NCBI GenBank assembly: GCA_022763385.1
Contig: JALEGQ010000143.1
Span: 1-32,973, forward strand
DNA length: 32,973 nucleotides
Reading direction: 5' to 3'
From: a bacterium
Lineage (GTDB): Bacteria; Bdellovibrionota_C; UBA2361; RFPC01
Shown piece by piece: positions 15,366-23,353 of the stretch. The notes beneath the pieces are model-generated. The model ran no database searches and was not told the DNA's origin. It saw only the letters and a program-made list of their open reading frames with translations. Numbering within the stretch: the first letter of the stretch is position 1; each line of letters opens with the position of its first letter. The position numbers were made by a program, and so were the translations under genes.

Positions 15366-16769
15366 ATGGTCGCGAAGTTTACCCGAATTCTCCTGATTAC
15401 CCTGATCGTTGCACTCTGTATCGCGGTGGTCTACCTCAATGCCCATGAGGGGATCCTCTTTTACGGCCCCCAGAGAGAGGTTCGCGCCATGGCGGGGATC
15501 CTCTACCTCGGACTCTTCGCCGCCGGGTTGCTCTGCTCAGTCACTCTCTGGGTGGTCTCCGGAGTGAAAGTGTATTGGAGAGAACGGAGTTTTCGGGTCC
15601 GTGAGCAGCAGCAGAAACAGTTCTACGACTCATTCCTTCAGGCGCGAGCACTCCAGTCCGCGGGAGAATACGTGCGAGCTCAGGCACTGTGGGAACGGCT
15701 GATCAAGAAGGATCCAACCGATATCGTCGCTCGAGTGGAGCTCTCGAAAACGCTGGCGCTCAATGGCGAACTTCGAAAGGCGCTATCTGCCCTTGATCGA
15801 GCCCGAGAGAGTGACCCGAACAACGTGGAAGTTCTGCTCCAAGCAGCCCACCTCAACGAGCAGCTCGGAAACAAGACCGCAGCCCTCGACAACCTCGCCC
15901 TCGCGCTCTACCAAGAGCCCGGTGCCTACGCCGCCGGAAAAGCGAGAGACCTCTCTCTCCAACTCGGCAGAATTCCAGATGCCATTGAGTACCAACGGCA
16001 GTATGAAAGCACCGGTGGAGACCCCTCCAGCGAGGCATCAATCGAGCTCGCGTTCCTCGCCCTCAAGAGCGAACATCTCCCTTCTGCGGAGTCATCCCGC
16101 CCTCTCGAAGGCGCCGCTGGAACTGCTGGCAACTCCAGTGGGGAGGGGAAACAGGAACTCCGGGAATGGGCCAAAGCGCTTCGGAAATTTACCAAACACC
16201 ACCCCAAGTATATCCCGGCCTCCCTCGCCCTTGCCGAGTGCGAACTGGAACTGGGAGAACCGAAAGAGGCGGCTGATGTCCTCCTCAAGGCGGCGAAAGA
16301 GACCCAATCCTCAGAGCTCTGGCGACGAGCGATCGAACTGTGGCTTCGGCAGAACGATGGAGAACGGGCGCTGTCCGCGGCGAAAACAGCGCTCAGAAAT
16401 ACAGAAACACCGCGACAGCAGTTCCTTGCACAACTCGATATTGCTCGGGTGCACCTCTACCTCGGGCAGTCAGAAGAGGCACTCAAAACTCTCGAAGGAG
16501 TGGCGTCCCTTCACGACGCTCACGATCCCGCTCTTCGGAGGGATTACCTGGCCCTGACCGGATACTCTCTCAATCGTGAGAGTCGTTTTCAGGACGCTGC
16601 CAAGGTGTGGAAGAGGCTTTTCGAAGGAGAACGACCCCAAGTGCTCTCGAACGGAGAAGACGGAAACAACCCGGAGGTCGCTCGACTACCCCGCGATATT
16701 TTCCACCGTCCCGCCGGCGAAGATGCTCCGTTCTACCCAGCCCTCCAGTACGAGAAAGGGAATTCATGA
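15366..16769 (+). CDS. Inner-membrane TPR protein, LapA-like hairpin joined to LapB-like repeats
   Basis: 467 residues. The first 85 residues form two membrane helices (about 6-24 and 43-66) separated by YLNAHEGILFYGP, then a basic segment (VKVYWRERSFRVREQQQ). This layout is like LapA/YciS (DUF1049). Residues about 90-440 contain at least six tetratricopeptide repeats, for example AGEYVRAQALWERLIKKDP, NGELRKALSALDRARESDP and LGNKTAALDNLALALYQEP, with a Ser/Gly-rich break near 240. In E. coli, LapA and the TPR protein LapB jointly control LpxC and lipopolysaccharide synthesis. The rubredoxin-like Cys motif that ends LapB is absent here. The last 4 bp overlap gpmI (ATGA), so the two genes are translationally coupled. 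The LapAB reading is an inference. Confidence 0.75.
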   Translation: MVAKFTRILLITLIVALCIAVVYLNAHEGILFYGPQREVRAMAGILYLGLFAAGLLCSVTLWVVSGVKVYWRERSFRVREQQQKQFYDSFLQARALQSAGEYVRAQALWERLIKKDPTDIVARVELSKTLALNGELRKALSALDRARESDPNNVEVLLQAAHLNEQLGNKTAALDNLALALYQEPGAYAAGKARDLSLQLGRIPDAIEYQRQYESTGGDPSSEASIELAFLALKSEHLPSAESSRPLEGAAGTAGNSSGEGKQELREWAKALRKFTKHHPKYIPASLALAECELELGEPKEAADVLLKAAKETQSSELWRRAIELWLRQNDGERALSAAKTALRNTETPRQQFLAQLDIARVHLYLGQSEEALKTLEGVASLHDAHDPALRRDYLALTGYSLNRESRFQDAAKVWKRLFEGERPQVLSNGEDGNNPEVARLPRDIFHRPAGEDAPFYPALQYEKGNS

Positions 16770-18379
16770 GCGCTGCAGCCGATCACACCCCGCTGGTCCT
16801 CTGCATCCTTGATGGCATCGGCCTGAATCCAGAACGTGAGGGAAACGCCGTCTCCGCTGCTCACACCCCCAATCTTGATCGACTCTTGCGAGAGTATCCT
16901 CACGAAACCCTCCTCACCTCGGGAGAAGCGGTCGGCCTCCCTGCCGGTCAAATGGGGAACTCCGAGGTCGGCCACCTCAACATCGGAGCGGGACGGGTCG
17001 TCAAGCAATCATTGCTCCGAATCACTGATGGGTTTCGAGACGGATCCGTTTCCCAGCTCCCAGCGCTGAGTGAACTTGTTGAACAATCGAAGGCCGACGA
17101 GGCTCCACTCCGGGTGCTCCACCTCGTTGGGTTGTGGAGTCGAGGCGGAGTTCACTCTCATCTCGAGCACCTCTCTTCACTTCTCCCCCTGCTCTGCCGA
17201 GCGATGCCGGAAGTAACGCTCGTCCTCCACTTAGTGAGCGACGGCAGGGACGTTTCGCCACATGCTTTTCTCGGTGATATCGATCGATTAGAGGAGGTCA
17301 TAACCCCTCTTCGCGATCGAGTGGAGATCGGCTCTCTCTCCGGTCGGTTTTATGCGATGGACCGAGACAACCGGTGGGAACGAACAGCGCTCGCCTATGA
17401 AGCGATCGTTGGTCCCAACACACACGAATCGTTCGCGACCGAGAACGAGCAGAGTGAGATCTTTTCTCAACTGAGAGCAGAGGTACAGCGCAGTTACGAT
17501 CGTGGAGTGACCGATGAGTTTCTGGAGCCCATTCGTTTTACCCGCAGAACTTGGGGCAGAGAGGACGGTGTGCTCTTCTGGAACTTTCGTGCTGATCGGA
17601 TGAGACAGATCGTCAAGGCGTTCACCCAAGCAGATCTCCCAGAGATTTCAGAGCACCTCTCTTCCCCAAACCGCACGGTAGCACCGCCAGGTCGGACTCT
17701 CTGCTTTACGGAGTACGACGAAACCTTCTCTCTCCCCATCCTCTTCCCGCCAGAAGAGATCTCGCACCACCTCGGAGAGGTGCTCTCCCAGGCTGGCCTT
17801 ACCCAGCTCCGAGTCGCTGAGACCGAGAAATACCCGCACGTGACCTACTTCTTTAATGGAGGAGAAGAACAGCTCTTTGAGGGGGAAGAGCGGATCGTCG
17901 TTCCCTCCCCCCGCGATGTAAAAACCTACGATGAGAAACCCTCCATGAGCGCACGAGGGGTCACAGAGGTCGTCTGCAAAAGTCTGAAAGCGGGATCTCA
18001 CCACTGCATCATCGTGAACTTTGCCAACGGTGATATGGTGGGACATACCGGAAACTTCTCTGCCGCGGTCGAAGCCGTTGAGGTCGTCGACAGGTGTCTC
18101 GGCGAGATACTCGGGGAGCTCGAAAGGCAACGAGGCACGGCACTGATCATCGCCGATCACGGAAATGCCGAGCAGATGATTGATCCCACCACCGGTGCCC
18201 CGCATACCGCTCACACGACATTTCCTGTGCCGGTCATACTCGTAACGCCCAGTGCCTCTGAGCGAAAGCTCCGCCAAGGCGGGGCGCTGTGTGATGTTGC
18301 ACCAACAATTCTTGAGCTGTTGAAGATCGCTCAACCTCCCGCAATGACGGGAAGATCTCTTGTTTTTTCAGAAAGTTAG
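16766..18379 (+). CDS. gpmI: 2,3-bisphosphoglycerate-independent phosphoglycerate mutase
   Basis: 537 residues, slightly longer than the usual 510. Interconverts 3- and 2-phosphoglycerate in glycolysis, needing two Mn2+ ions and a phosphoserine intermediate. LCILDGIGL gives the first metal Asp (Asp16) and GQMGNSEVGH the catalytic Ser66. HLVSDGRDVSPHAF, SGRFYAMDRDNRWER, NFRADRMRQ, KYPHVTYFFNGG, NFANGDMVGHTGN and IADHGNAEQM are the remaining substrate and metal motifs, so the enzyme looks intact. Start ATG 16766 has AAAGGG upstream and overlaps the stop of the TPR gene. The longer in-frame extension upstream is antecedent reading only and not part of the family. Confidence 0.97.
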   Translation: MSAAADHTPLVLCILDGIGLNPEREGNAVSAAHTPNLDRLLREYPHETLLTSGEAVGLPAGQMGNSEVGHLNIGAGRVVKQSLLRITDGFRDGSVSQLPALSELVEQSKADEAPLRVLHLVGLWSRGGVHSHLEHLSSLLPLLCRAMPEVTLVLHLVSDGRDVSPHAFLGDIDRLEEVITPLRDRVEIGSLSGRFYAMDRDNRWERTALAYEAIVGPNTHESFATENEQSEIFSQLRAEVQRSYDRGVTDEFLEPIRFTRRTWGREDGVLFWNFRADRMRQIVKAFTQADLPEISEHLSSPNRTVAPPGRTLCFTEYDETFSLPILFPPEEISHHLGEVLSQAGLTQLRVAETEKYPHVTYFFNGGEEQLFEGEERIVVPSPRDVKTYDEKPSMSARGVTEVVCKSLKAGSHHCIIVNFANGDMVGHTGNFSAAVEAVEVVDRCLGEILGELERQRGTALIIADHGNAEQMIDPTTGAPHTAHTTFPVPVILVTPSASERKLRQGGALCDVAPTILELLKIAQPPAMTGRSLVFSES

Positions 18380-18472
18380 AACAGTGGCTCACAGATTAAG
18401 GTATTAAGCTCCAGATCCTCCCCGCCGATAGCCAACCAGTGATGGATGTCAGCGAAGGAGATCCGGTAGCTC

Positions 18473-20218
18473 ATGGGAAGGAATTGGAAAGAACGGGTCG
18501 GTCTCTCGCCGGTACTCGCTGACGGCACCGTTGGTGAAGTGGTTCACCGCAAACAGATTCAGCTCTTCTGTCGCCACAACTGTTCCGCCGCTGTGGGAAA
18601 TCTCCTCTGTGCGATGCTTCTCGTCAGCTCGGCGTGGAGCCCAGAACTCTCGCTCTCCCTGACCTTTTGGCTGGTTGCTTCGGTCGTTGTCTCCTCGGTG
18701 CGACTTCTGGTTCAACGAAACGTTCTTCGAAACTCAAGAACCGTTCAGAGCACTGAACACGCCGTTCAACTTGCCTTTGGGGTACTTCTTTCAGGGCTTC
18801 TCTGGTCGGCCTTTGCGCTGCTCTTTGTCCCAATGATGAGTGCGACCGCTCTTGCCACACAGCTCGTTATCTTCGCGGGGGTAGCTGCCGGTGCTGCCGT
18901 CTCCACCTCGGTGATCCTTGCGGCCGGACTTTCACTCACGATCCTTCCCCTCGGCTCACTCCTGGTCTCGTTGCTCTTCATCAGTCCCTCTTTCGGGAAC
19001 GCTCCCCCGTGGCACCTCACTCTCTCACTCGGCCTCTTCCTTCCATTTATCGCCAGTTGCGCTGGACGGCTTGCCAAAAGCTACCGAAGAAACGCCTATG
19101 CAGCAGCAGAGAACGAGGAGCTCCTCCGAGAACGATCCCAGGCCCTTCAAGAAGTCCAGGCAGCGAATAAGGCCAAAGGACGGTTCTTGGCCAACATTAG
19201 CCATGAGGTTCGAACACCGATGAACGGCATCATCGGGATGATCTCTCTTGCCCTCTCCACAGAAGACCGGACAGAACAGGAAAAGTACCTTGAAATCGCC
19301 CGAAGCTCTGGAGACGCCCTGCTCGCCCTCCTCAACGACTTTATCGACGCTTCAAAAATCGAATCCGGAAAGCTCACCTTCTCCTCTGAGCCATTTCAAC
19401 TCGACCACCTCGTTCAACATACCCTGCAGCTCTTTACCGAACGAATCGTTTCAAAGAAGCTCGATACTTCCGTCTCTCTCCAGGAGGATCTCGAGGTCAC
19501 CGTCGTCGGAGACGAGATTCGCCTCCGGCAGGTACTCTTTAACCTACTCGGCAACGCCATTAAGTTCACCGAGGAGGGCGGTTCCATTGCGCTCCGCGTC
19601 AGTCGGAGCGAACACGAGCCAGACTACCTCTTTGAAGTAGAGGATACCGGAATCGGGATCGCAGAAGAGAACTTAGAACTCATCTTTGAAGAGTTTCAAC
19701 AGGCCGACACCTCTACCACGAGAAAGTATGGCGGAACCGGTCTCGGCCTCGCGATCTGCCGCAAACTCGTCAGGGGCATGGGGGGAGAGATCTCTGTTGA
19801 GAGCACACCCGGAAAGGGATCTCTCTTTCAAGTGAAGATTCCACTCGCTCCCGCCGTCGAAAAACGCGCCCTGATCGCGGAAGACCACCCGACAAACCAA
19901 AAGACAGCGGAACGACTCCTTGAAAAACTCGGGTACCAGGTCACCATCACCAAGAACGGTAAAATGACCCTGCAAGCAGTCAAGGACTCAGGCCGCTTCG
20001 ACCTGATCCTGCTCGACTGCCAGATGCCAAAAATCGATGGATATGAAGCCGCCCAAGCGATCCGAGAGCTCGATTCCCCCTCCGCCGACACCGTGATCAT
20101 CGCCTGCAGCGCCACGAATGAAGAGCACCCCACCAATACCTACCAAGAGATCGACCGAAATGGCTCCCTCTCACAACCCTCCACCGAACTCGAACACCTC
20201 ATCCCCCAAAAACCTTAA
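18473..20218 (+). CDS. Hybrid histidine kinase with six membrane helices and degenerate receiver
   Basis: 581 residues. Six hydrophobic segments lie between about 38 and 196, a MASE-like membrane sensor with little periplasmic sequence. A coiled linker follows, then HisKA with [19 protein letters not shown] (phospho-His244), and HATPase_c with the N box LLGNAIKF (Asn361), the G1 box DTGIGI (Asp391) and the G2 box GGTGLGLAI (420-428). The C-terminal receiver (about 465-581) has the acidic pair Glu470-Asp471 and acceptor Asp515 ([14 protein letters not shown]). The position of the conserved Lys reads SLSQPS (Gln568), and the segment after residue 540 is poorly conserved. The final codons AAA CCT TAA lie inside the first copy of a 64-bp repeat. 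Phosphoryl transfer to the receiver may be altered. No partner regulator is adjacent. Confidence 0.93.
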   Translation: MGRNWKERVGLSPVLADGTVGEVVHRKQIQLFCRHNCSAAVGNLLCAMLLVSSAWSPELSLSLTFWLVASVVVSSVRLLVQRNVLRNSRTVQSTEHAVQLAFGVLLSGLLWSAFALLFVPMMSATALATQLVIFAGVAAGAAVSTSVILAAGLSLTILPLGSLLVSLLFISPSFGNAPPWHLTLSLGLFLPFIASCAGRLAKSYRRNAYAAAENEELLRERSQALQEVQAANKAKGRFLANISHEVRTPMNGIIGMISLALSTEDRTEQEKYLEIARSSGDALLALLNDFIDASKIESGKLTFSSEPFQLDHLVQHTLQLFTERIVSKKLDTSVSLQEDLEVTVVGDEIRLRQVLFNLLGNAIKFTEEGGSIALRVSRSEHEPDYLFEVEDTGIGIAEENLELIFEEFQQADTSTTRKYGGTGLGLAICRKLVRGMGGEISVESTPGKGSLFQVKIPLAPAVEKRALIAEDHPTNQKTAERLLEKLGYQVTITKNGKMTLQAVKDSGRFDLILLDCQMPKIDGYEAAQAIRELDSPSADTVIIACSATNEEHPTNTYQEIDRNGSLSQPSTELEHLIPQKP

Positions 20219-20337
20219 GGGTGTCTGACACCCGTCTGTTTTGCTCAGGGCCTGTGATTTCAGTAGCTTACGCAAACCTTAAGGGTCTCTGACACCCGTT
20301 TGTTTTGCTCGAAGCCTGTGATTTCAGTAGCTTACGC
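20210..20337. repeat. Two tandem 64-bp REP-like units
   Basis: Unit 1 is 20210-20273 and unit 2 is 20274-20337, identical at 59 of 64 positions. Each starts AAACCTTAAGGGT and carries the palindromic core around TGTCTGACACCC (perfect 7-bp arms in unit 1, GGGTGTC/GACACCC; one arm base changed in unit 2), then TGTTTTGCTC and ends TTTCAGTAGCTTACGC. Such GTGTCTGACAC palindromes resemble REP elements mobilised by REP-associated Y1 transposases; no transposase is present here. The stop codon of the histidine kinase is in unit 1. Confidence 0.8.
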
Positions 20338-20399
20338 TGAAAATGGAAATTTTTTGAGAAAGGAGGAAACAAATTCCCTCTCGAAACGATAGTTAGGGC

Positions 20400-21077
20400 A
20401 TGGCGAGATCTTTCTTTCAGGTGGGGGCCTGTCCGCGGTGTGGGGCTTCCCGTCATGGCGAGCGGTGGCTCTGTGCTCGGTGCCAGGAGGAGCTTTCTCC
20501 TCGGTGTACGGCACCGCATGCGCTGGCCGAGAGCGAGATCTCTGTGGTGTACTCGCCATACCGGTACCGAGACGAGCTGGGAGAACTCCTCCGAGAGGCG
20601 AAGAGAGCGCGGTGTTTTCCGCCGCTGAAGACGATGAGAGCTCTGGTGGGACACTACGCGGAATCGACCCTTGGAGACCTCTCTGTTGATGACGTTGTTC
20701 CGATTCCACCCCGGTGGCGGTCTGTCCGTGAGCGAGGTTTTCATATTCCCCTCCTCTTTGCTCGCACCATCGCAGAAGCCGCCCTCAGAAGGAGGCTCTC
20801 CCGATCAGAGCTCGGTCTCCTCCGGTGGCGAAGCCTTCGCGCAGCACGGGTACAGAAGTTTCTCTCCGCAGAGGAGCGGGCAGAGAATATGCACGGGTGT
20901 TTTACTTCCCCACACCGGGCGCTCTCTGGTCGGGCCGTGCTGCTCGTGGATGATGTGGTGAGTAGTGGTGCCACCCTCCGTGCGGCGGCGAAGTCCCTCG
21001 CAGAGCGTTCTCCAGCACGAATCGAGGCATTTGCCCTCTTCCACGGTTCTTCCTCTGTCGGTGAAAAAAATCAGTGA
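20400..21077 (+). CDS. comF: ComF family phosphoribosyltransferase-like protein
   Basis: 225 residues. ComF proteins help pull transforming DNA into the cytoplasm in competent bacteria, and the family is near universal even where competence is unknown. An N-terminal four-Cys zinc site is visible (Cys11-x2-Cys14 and Cys25-x2-Cys28), then YRYRDELGELLREAKRAR, VVPIPPRWRSVRERGFH, and the PRPP-binding loop VLLVDDVVSSGATLRAA at about 180-193. ATG 20400 must be the start or very near it, since an in-frame TAG lies directly upstream. Its SD (TTAGGG) is poor. A much stronger AAAGGAGG at 20359-20366 has no usable start behind it, which may mean that the 5' side was rearranged next to the REP-like repeats. 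Confidence 0.9.
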   Translation: MARSFFQVGACPRCGASRHGERWLCARCQEELSPRCTAPHALAESEISVVYSPYRYRDELGELLREAKRARCFPPLKTMRALVGHYAESTLGDLSVDDVVPIPPRWRSVRERGFHIPLLFARTIAEAALRRRLSRSELGLLRWRSLRAARVQKFLSAEERAENMHGCFTSPHRALSGRAVLLVDDVVSSGATLRAAAKSLAERSPARIEAFALFHGSSSVGEKNQ

Positions 21078-21155
21078 ATGGGACGACCGGCTGGTGATTC
21101 ACTGCTCGCTTCGATAGATTCGAGGCAACCATTCTGGCTGTGACGAGGAGCTGCT

Positions 21156-21956
21156 ATGACGACCCGTGAAAATCCCCTCTCCCGCCTCGCATCGGTGATC
21201 GCGGCGCTGCGTGATCCGGACGGTGGATGCCCGTGGGATCTCGAGCAGACCCATGAGAGTCTTCGGAGGTATGTCATCGAAGAAGCCTACGAAGTGGTGG
21301 AGGCGATTGAAGAGGCCCCCGAGCATCTCGAGGAAGAACTCGGCGACCTCCTCCTCCAGATCTACCTCCATGCCGAGATCGCCTCAGAGCAACAACGGTT
21401 TTCGGTCCATTCTATTGCGGAGAAGCTCGTTGAAAAACTGATCCGTCGCCACCCACACGTTTTCGGGGCTCAACAGCTCTCAACCAGCGAAGAGGTACGA
21501 GAGCAGTGGGAGGAGATAAAGAGTGCGGAACGAAGTGAGGTGATGGCTTCTGCCAGCGTTCTTGATGGGGTTCCCAAGGGACTCCCTGCTCTTCTGGAGT
21601 CTTTTCAGATCGGGAAGAAGGTTGCCAAGAGGAACTTTGATTGGGAGAGCCCAGGGGAGATCCTTGAGAAGGTGAATGAGGAATGCGAGGAGGTCTTGGC
21701 AGAGATCGAGACTTCAGACGCCATCGCCATAGAAGAGGAAGTCGGAGATCTCCTCTTTACCGTTGCCCAACTGGCACGAAAACTCGGCGTTGAACCGGAG
21801 GGTGCACTCAAAAAGGCGAACCGAAAATTCTCCCGACGCTACCGGCGGCTGGAAGAACTTGAAAAGGGGCACGGCCCATCATCCAAAAACGAACTCTCCA
21901 GAAACGAGAAAGAAGAGCTCTGGCAGAGAGTCAAAAACGAAGAACGTGACCAATAG
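21156..21956 (+). CDS. mazG: Nucleoside triphosphate pyrophosphohydrolase MazG
   Basis: 266 residues, the usual length of the two-domain MazG. Hydrolyses NTPs and dNTPs to monophosphate and pyrophosphate, cleaning the nucleotide pool and affecting (p)ppGpp levels. The first domain shows GGCPWDLEQTHESLRRYVIEEAYEVVEAI and the metal-binding EELGDLLLQIYLHAEI. The second shows FDWESPGEILEKVNEECEEVLAEI and EEVGDLLFTVAQLARKLGVEPE, followed by KANRKFSRRYRRLEE. Both EExxE/ExxD sets are present. ATG 21156 has GAGGAG at about 6 nt. It lies 78 bp after comF on the same strand. Confidence 0.96.
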   Translation: MTTRENPLSRLASVIAALRDPDGGCPWDLEQTHESLRRYVIEEAYEVVEAIEEAPEHLEEELGDLLLQIYLHAEIASEQQRFSVHSIAEKLVEKLIRRHPHVFGAQQLSTSEEVREQWEEIKSAERSEVMASASVLDGVPKGLPALLESFQIGKKVAKRNFDWESPGEILEKVNEECEEVLAEIETSDAIAIEEEVGDLLFTVAQLARKLGVEPEGALKKANRKFSRRYRRLEELEKGHGPSSKNELSRNEKEELWQRVKNEERDQ

Positions 21957-21992
21957 GAGCTACACTTCTCCAGCTCGAGGTGATTTCCGCTT

Positions 21993-22015
21993 GATCTCTG
22001 GGACTACTTGAGATC
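21993..22015. other. Inverted repeat between convergent mazG and a small minus-strand gene
   Basis: GATCTC (21993-21998) and GAGATC (22010-22015) flank an 11-nt loop between two converging genes. It could slow transcription from both sides, but there is no U tract, so a terminator call is weak. Confidence 0.25.
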
Positions 22016-22027
22016 GATCGATTCTTA

Positions 22028-22291
22028 CTACGCGCATGGAACAATTCTGACAATATTGGAGCTGAGAATATCTCCCTTTGGAAGCTTGTGGGGGCCGACG
22101 TATATTCGGGCAGCATCAACAGGATCTGCTTCCAAGACAAGCTTGTTAAACTCCTTCCTGGTTGGCGCAGAGAGCCTCACTCGGCCTGAGGCAGGCCTGG
22201 GCTCCCCTTCCGGCCAATCGAAGTCAACAAGCTGCACCCACTGCTCATGGTACTTTTTCTCTATCTCCTGCCAGCTTAACTTTTTCTCCAT
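22028..22291 (-). CDS. Small conserved-looking hypothetical protein (87 aa)
   Basis: 87 residues starting MEKKLSWQEIEKKYHEQWVQLVDFDWPEGE and ending with the hydrophobic segment DILSSNIVRIVPCA. The N-terminal 'W-x-E-I-E-x-x-Y-x-x-x-W-V-x-L-V-D' pattern is that of a widespread family of small soluble proteins of unknown function, and the middle (RVRLSAPTRKEFNKLVLEADPVDAARIYVG) fits a small alpha/beta fold. No catalytic motif or signal peptide is visible. It is on the minus strand, 69 bp after nuoA and convergent with mazG, and may be the last gene of the tRNA-nuoA transcript. Its SD is weak. It is probably real, given its codon use and protein-like composition. Confidence 0.65.
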   Translation of the reverse strand: MEKKLSWQEIEKKYHEQWVQLVDFDWPEGEPRPASGRVRLSAPTRKEFNKLVLEADPVDAARIYVGPHKLPKGDILSSNIVRIVPCA

Positions 22292-22360
22292 ACCGCAACT
22301 TTACCGGGTGGTTGCTCCGACCACAATGTGGGGGTGAATTATTGAACAGAGCCTAACGTC

Positions 22361-22729
22361 CTACGACTCGTTCCAGTCGAGTATCCCTTTTCTCCACTCG
22401 TACACGAGTCCGAGTGAAACAACGACGATAAAGACCATCATTGCCCAGAAGCCATTCCATCCTAGGAACTCCAGGTTGACGACCCACGGATAGAGGAAGA
22501 TGACCTCAATATCAAAGAGAATAAATGACATCGCCACGAGATAGAATCGAACATTAAATCGCTGATCGCGAACATTTCCGACAGAAACAGACCCACACTC
22601 AAAGGGAAGCTGCTTGGTCTTGTTCGCGTTCTTTGGCCCAAGTACCGTCGAGAGCACCAACATGGTCACGAGAAAGCCAGCCGTCAGTACTGCCAGTACG
22701 ACCACTCCAATATACGGGTCTACATCCAT
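22361..22729 (-). CDS. nuoA: NADH-quinone oxidoreductase subunit A
   Basis: 122 residues from ATG 22729, which has AGGAGAAGAG immediately upstream. The in-frame extension to 22807 reaches the edge of a tRNA gene and is not part of the protein. It is a small membrane subunit of complex I that helps form the quinone channel. Three transmembrane helices lie at about 7-29, 63-84 and 92-115. Family motifs are LPFECG, FNVRFYLVAMSFILFDIEVIFLYPW and the C-terminal YEWRKGILDW. Normally nuoA starts a nuoABCD... operon, but here the next gene on the strand is a small hypothetical, so nuoA is separated from the rest of complex I. A tRNA-Arg gene lies 73 bp upstream on the same strand. Confidence 0.95.
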   Translation of the reverse strand: MDVDPYIGVVVLAVLTAGFLVTMLVLSTVLGPKNANKTKQLPFECGSVSVGNVRDQRFNVRFYLVAMSFILFDIEVIFLYPWVVNLEFLGWNGFWAMMVFIVVVSLGLVYEWRKGILDWNES

Positions 22730-22802
22730 CTCTCTTCTCCTGGAGGGCTCTCTTGTCTTAGAACTCTGCTCTCGGCATATCGTACACTGCAAAGCGAAAG
22801 AA

Positions 22803-22876
22803 CGCACCAGGGAGGATTCGAACCTCCGACCATCCGCTTAGAAGGCGGGTGCTCTATCCAGCTGAGCTACTGGTGC
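22803..22876 (-). tRNA. tRNA-Arg (anticodon UCU)
   Basis: A full cloverleaf can be drawn on the minus strand. The acceptor stem GCACCAG pairs with CTGGTGC, the D arm is GCTC/GAGC around AGCTGGATA, and the anticodon stem CCCGC/GCGGA has a C-A pair at its top. The loop CTTCTAA puts TCT at 34-36. The T arm is GGAGG-TTCGAAT-CCTCC. The discriminator is G and CCA is not encoded. It reads the rare-type AGA and AGG codons. Located 73 bp before nuoA on the same strand. Confidence 0.95.
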
Positions 22877-22980
22877 AGACTCCAAAGACCCAGTTCATCA
22901 GCACCACGAAGGTCCCCGCTGGGTCCTTCAGGTGTCGCACAGTTCCGAAGCTGAGGCAACACAGAGGAGCGTACCGAAGG

Positions 22981-23018
22981 GGCACACTGAACTCATCGAA
23001 AAAGATGTTCAGCGTGCC
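22981..23018. repeat. Long imperfect inverted repeat
   Basis: Left arm 22981-22997 (GGCACACTGAAC...) and right arm 23004-23018 (GATGTTCAGCGTGCC), loop GAAAAA. GGCAC and CTGAAC pair fully with one A-C mismatch between them, then a 2-nt bulge and ATC/GAT. It is the strongest hairpin in the spacer. No U tract follows on either strand, so it is not a standard terminator. Confidence 0.6.
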
Positions 23019-23188
23019 TTGATTCGGTGCAGGTATCCGGTATCGTGTATCTCTTCTGCTTTCTGGCGCACCAGGAATTATTGAGGGAGTTCTCCTTATG
23101 GAGCTCCCCAAGGGGATTTCTACGAAAATTTCGGAGAAGCAGGACAATTTTCGGGCCCACACCTCGATTTTTCTCCTCATCTCCCGAT

Positions 23189-23224
23189 TTTTGTCTGGCT
23201 TTTCAGTTTTGTCTGGCTTTTCAG
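23189..23224 (+). repeat. Exact tandem 18-bp repeat, two copies
   Basis: TTTTGTCTGGCTTTTCAG occurs at 23189-23206 and again, with no change and no gap, at 23207-23224. It lies about 130 bp before the kinase gene and could be a paired regulator-binding site or simple slippage. Confidence 0.6.
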
Positions 23225-23353
23225 GCCACGGGTGTTCAGGGATCGGTCATAACACTGGTGCACACCACTCGGAGGTGCGCCAACACATGCGATGGAGACG
23301 CACGCCTCATACCGGGTGAAGCAGGTGAGGCTGAAGGACAGAGTAAGCGATAG

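Larger units (their letters stand above)
22877..23353. other. 477-bp structured non-coding region upstream of the Ser/Thr kinase
   Basis: No convincing ORF on either strand; one minus-strand frame runs through the tRNA and has poor composition. It holds several inverted repeats: GACCCAG/CTGGGTC (22887-22893 and 22919-22925), a long one at 22981-23018, and GGGAG-TT-CTCC-TTAT-GGAG-CTCCC (23085-23108). It also holds an exact tandem 18-bp repeat at 23189-23224. Promoters for the tRNA (minus) and the kinase (plus) must lie here, but none is clear. Confidence 0.5.

Noticed and set aside
20210..20337. CRISPR array
   Set aside because: Only two units directly abutting, with no spacers and no cas genes; the palindromic core fits REP-like elements.
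22854..23180. Minus-strand frame of 108 codons upstream of tRNA-Arg
   Set aside because: Its 3' end runs through the tRNA gene, its composition is not protein-like and it crosses two inverted repeats.
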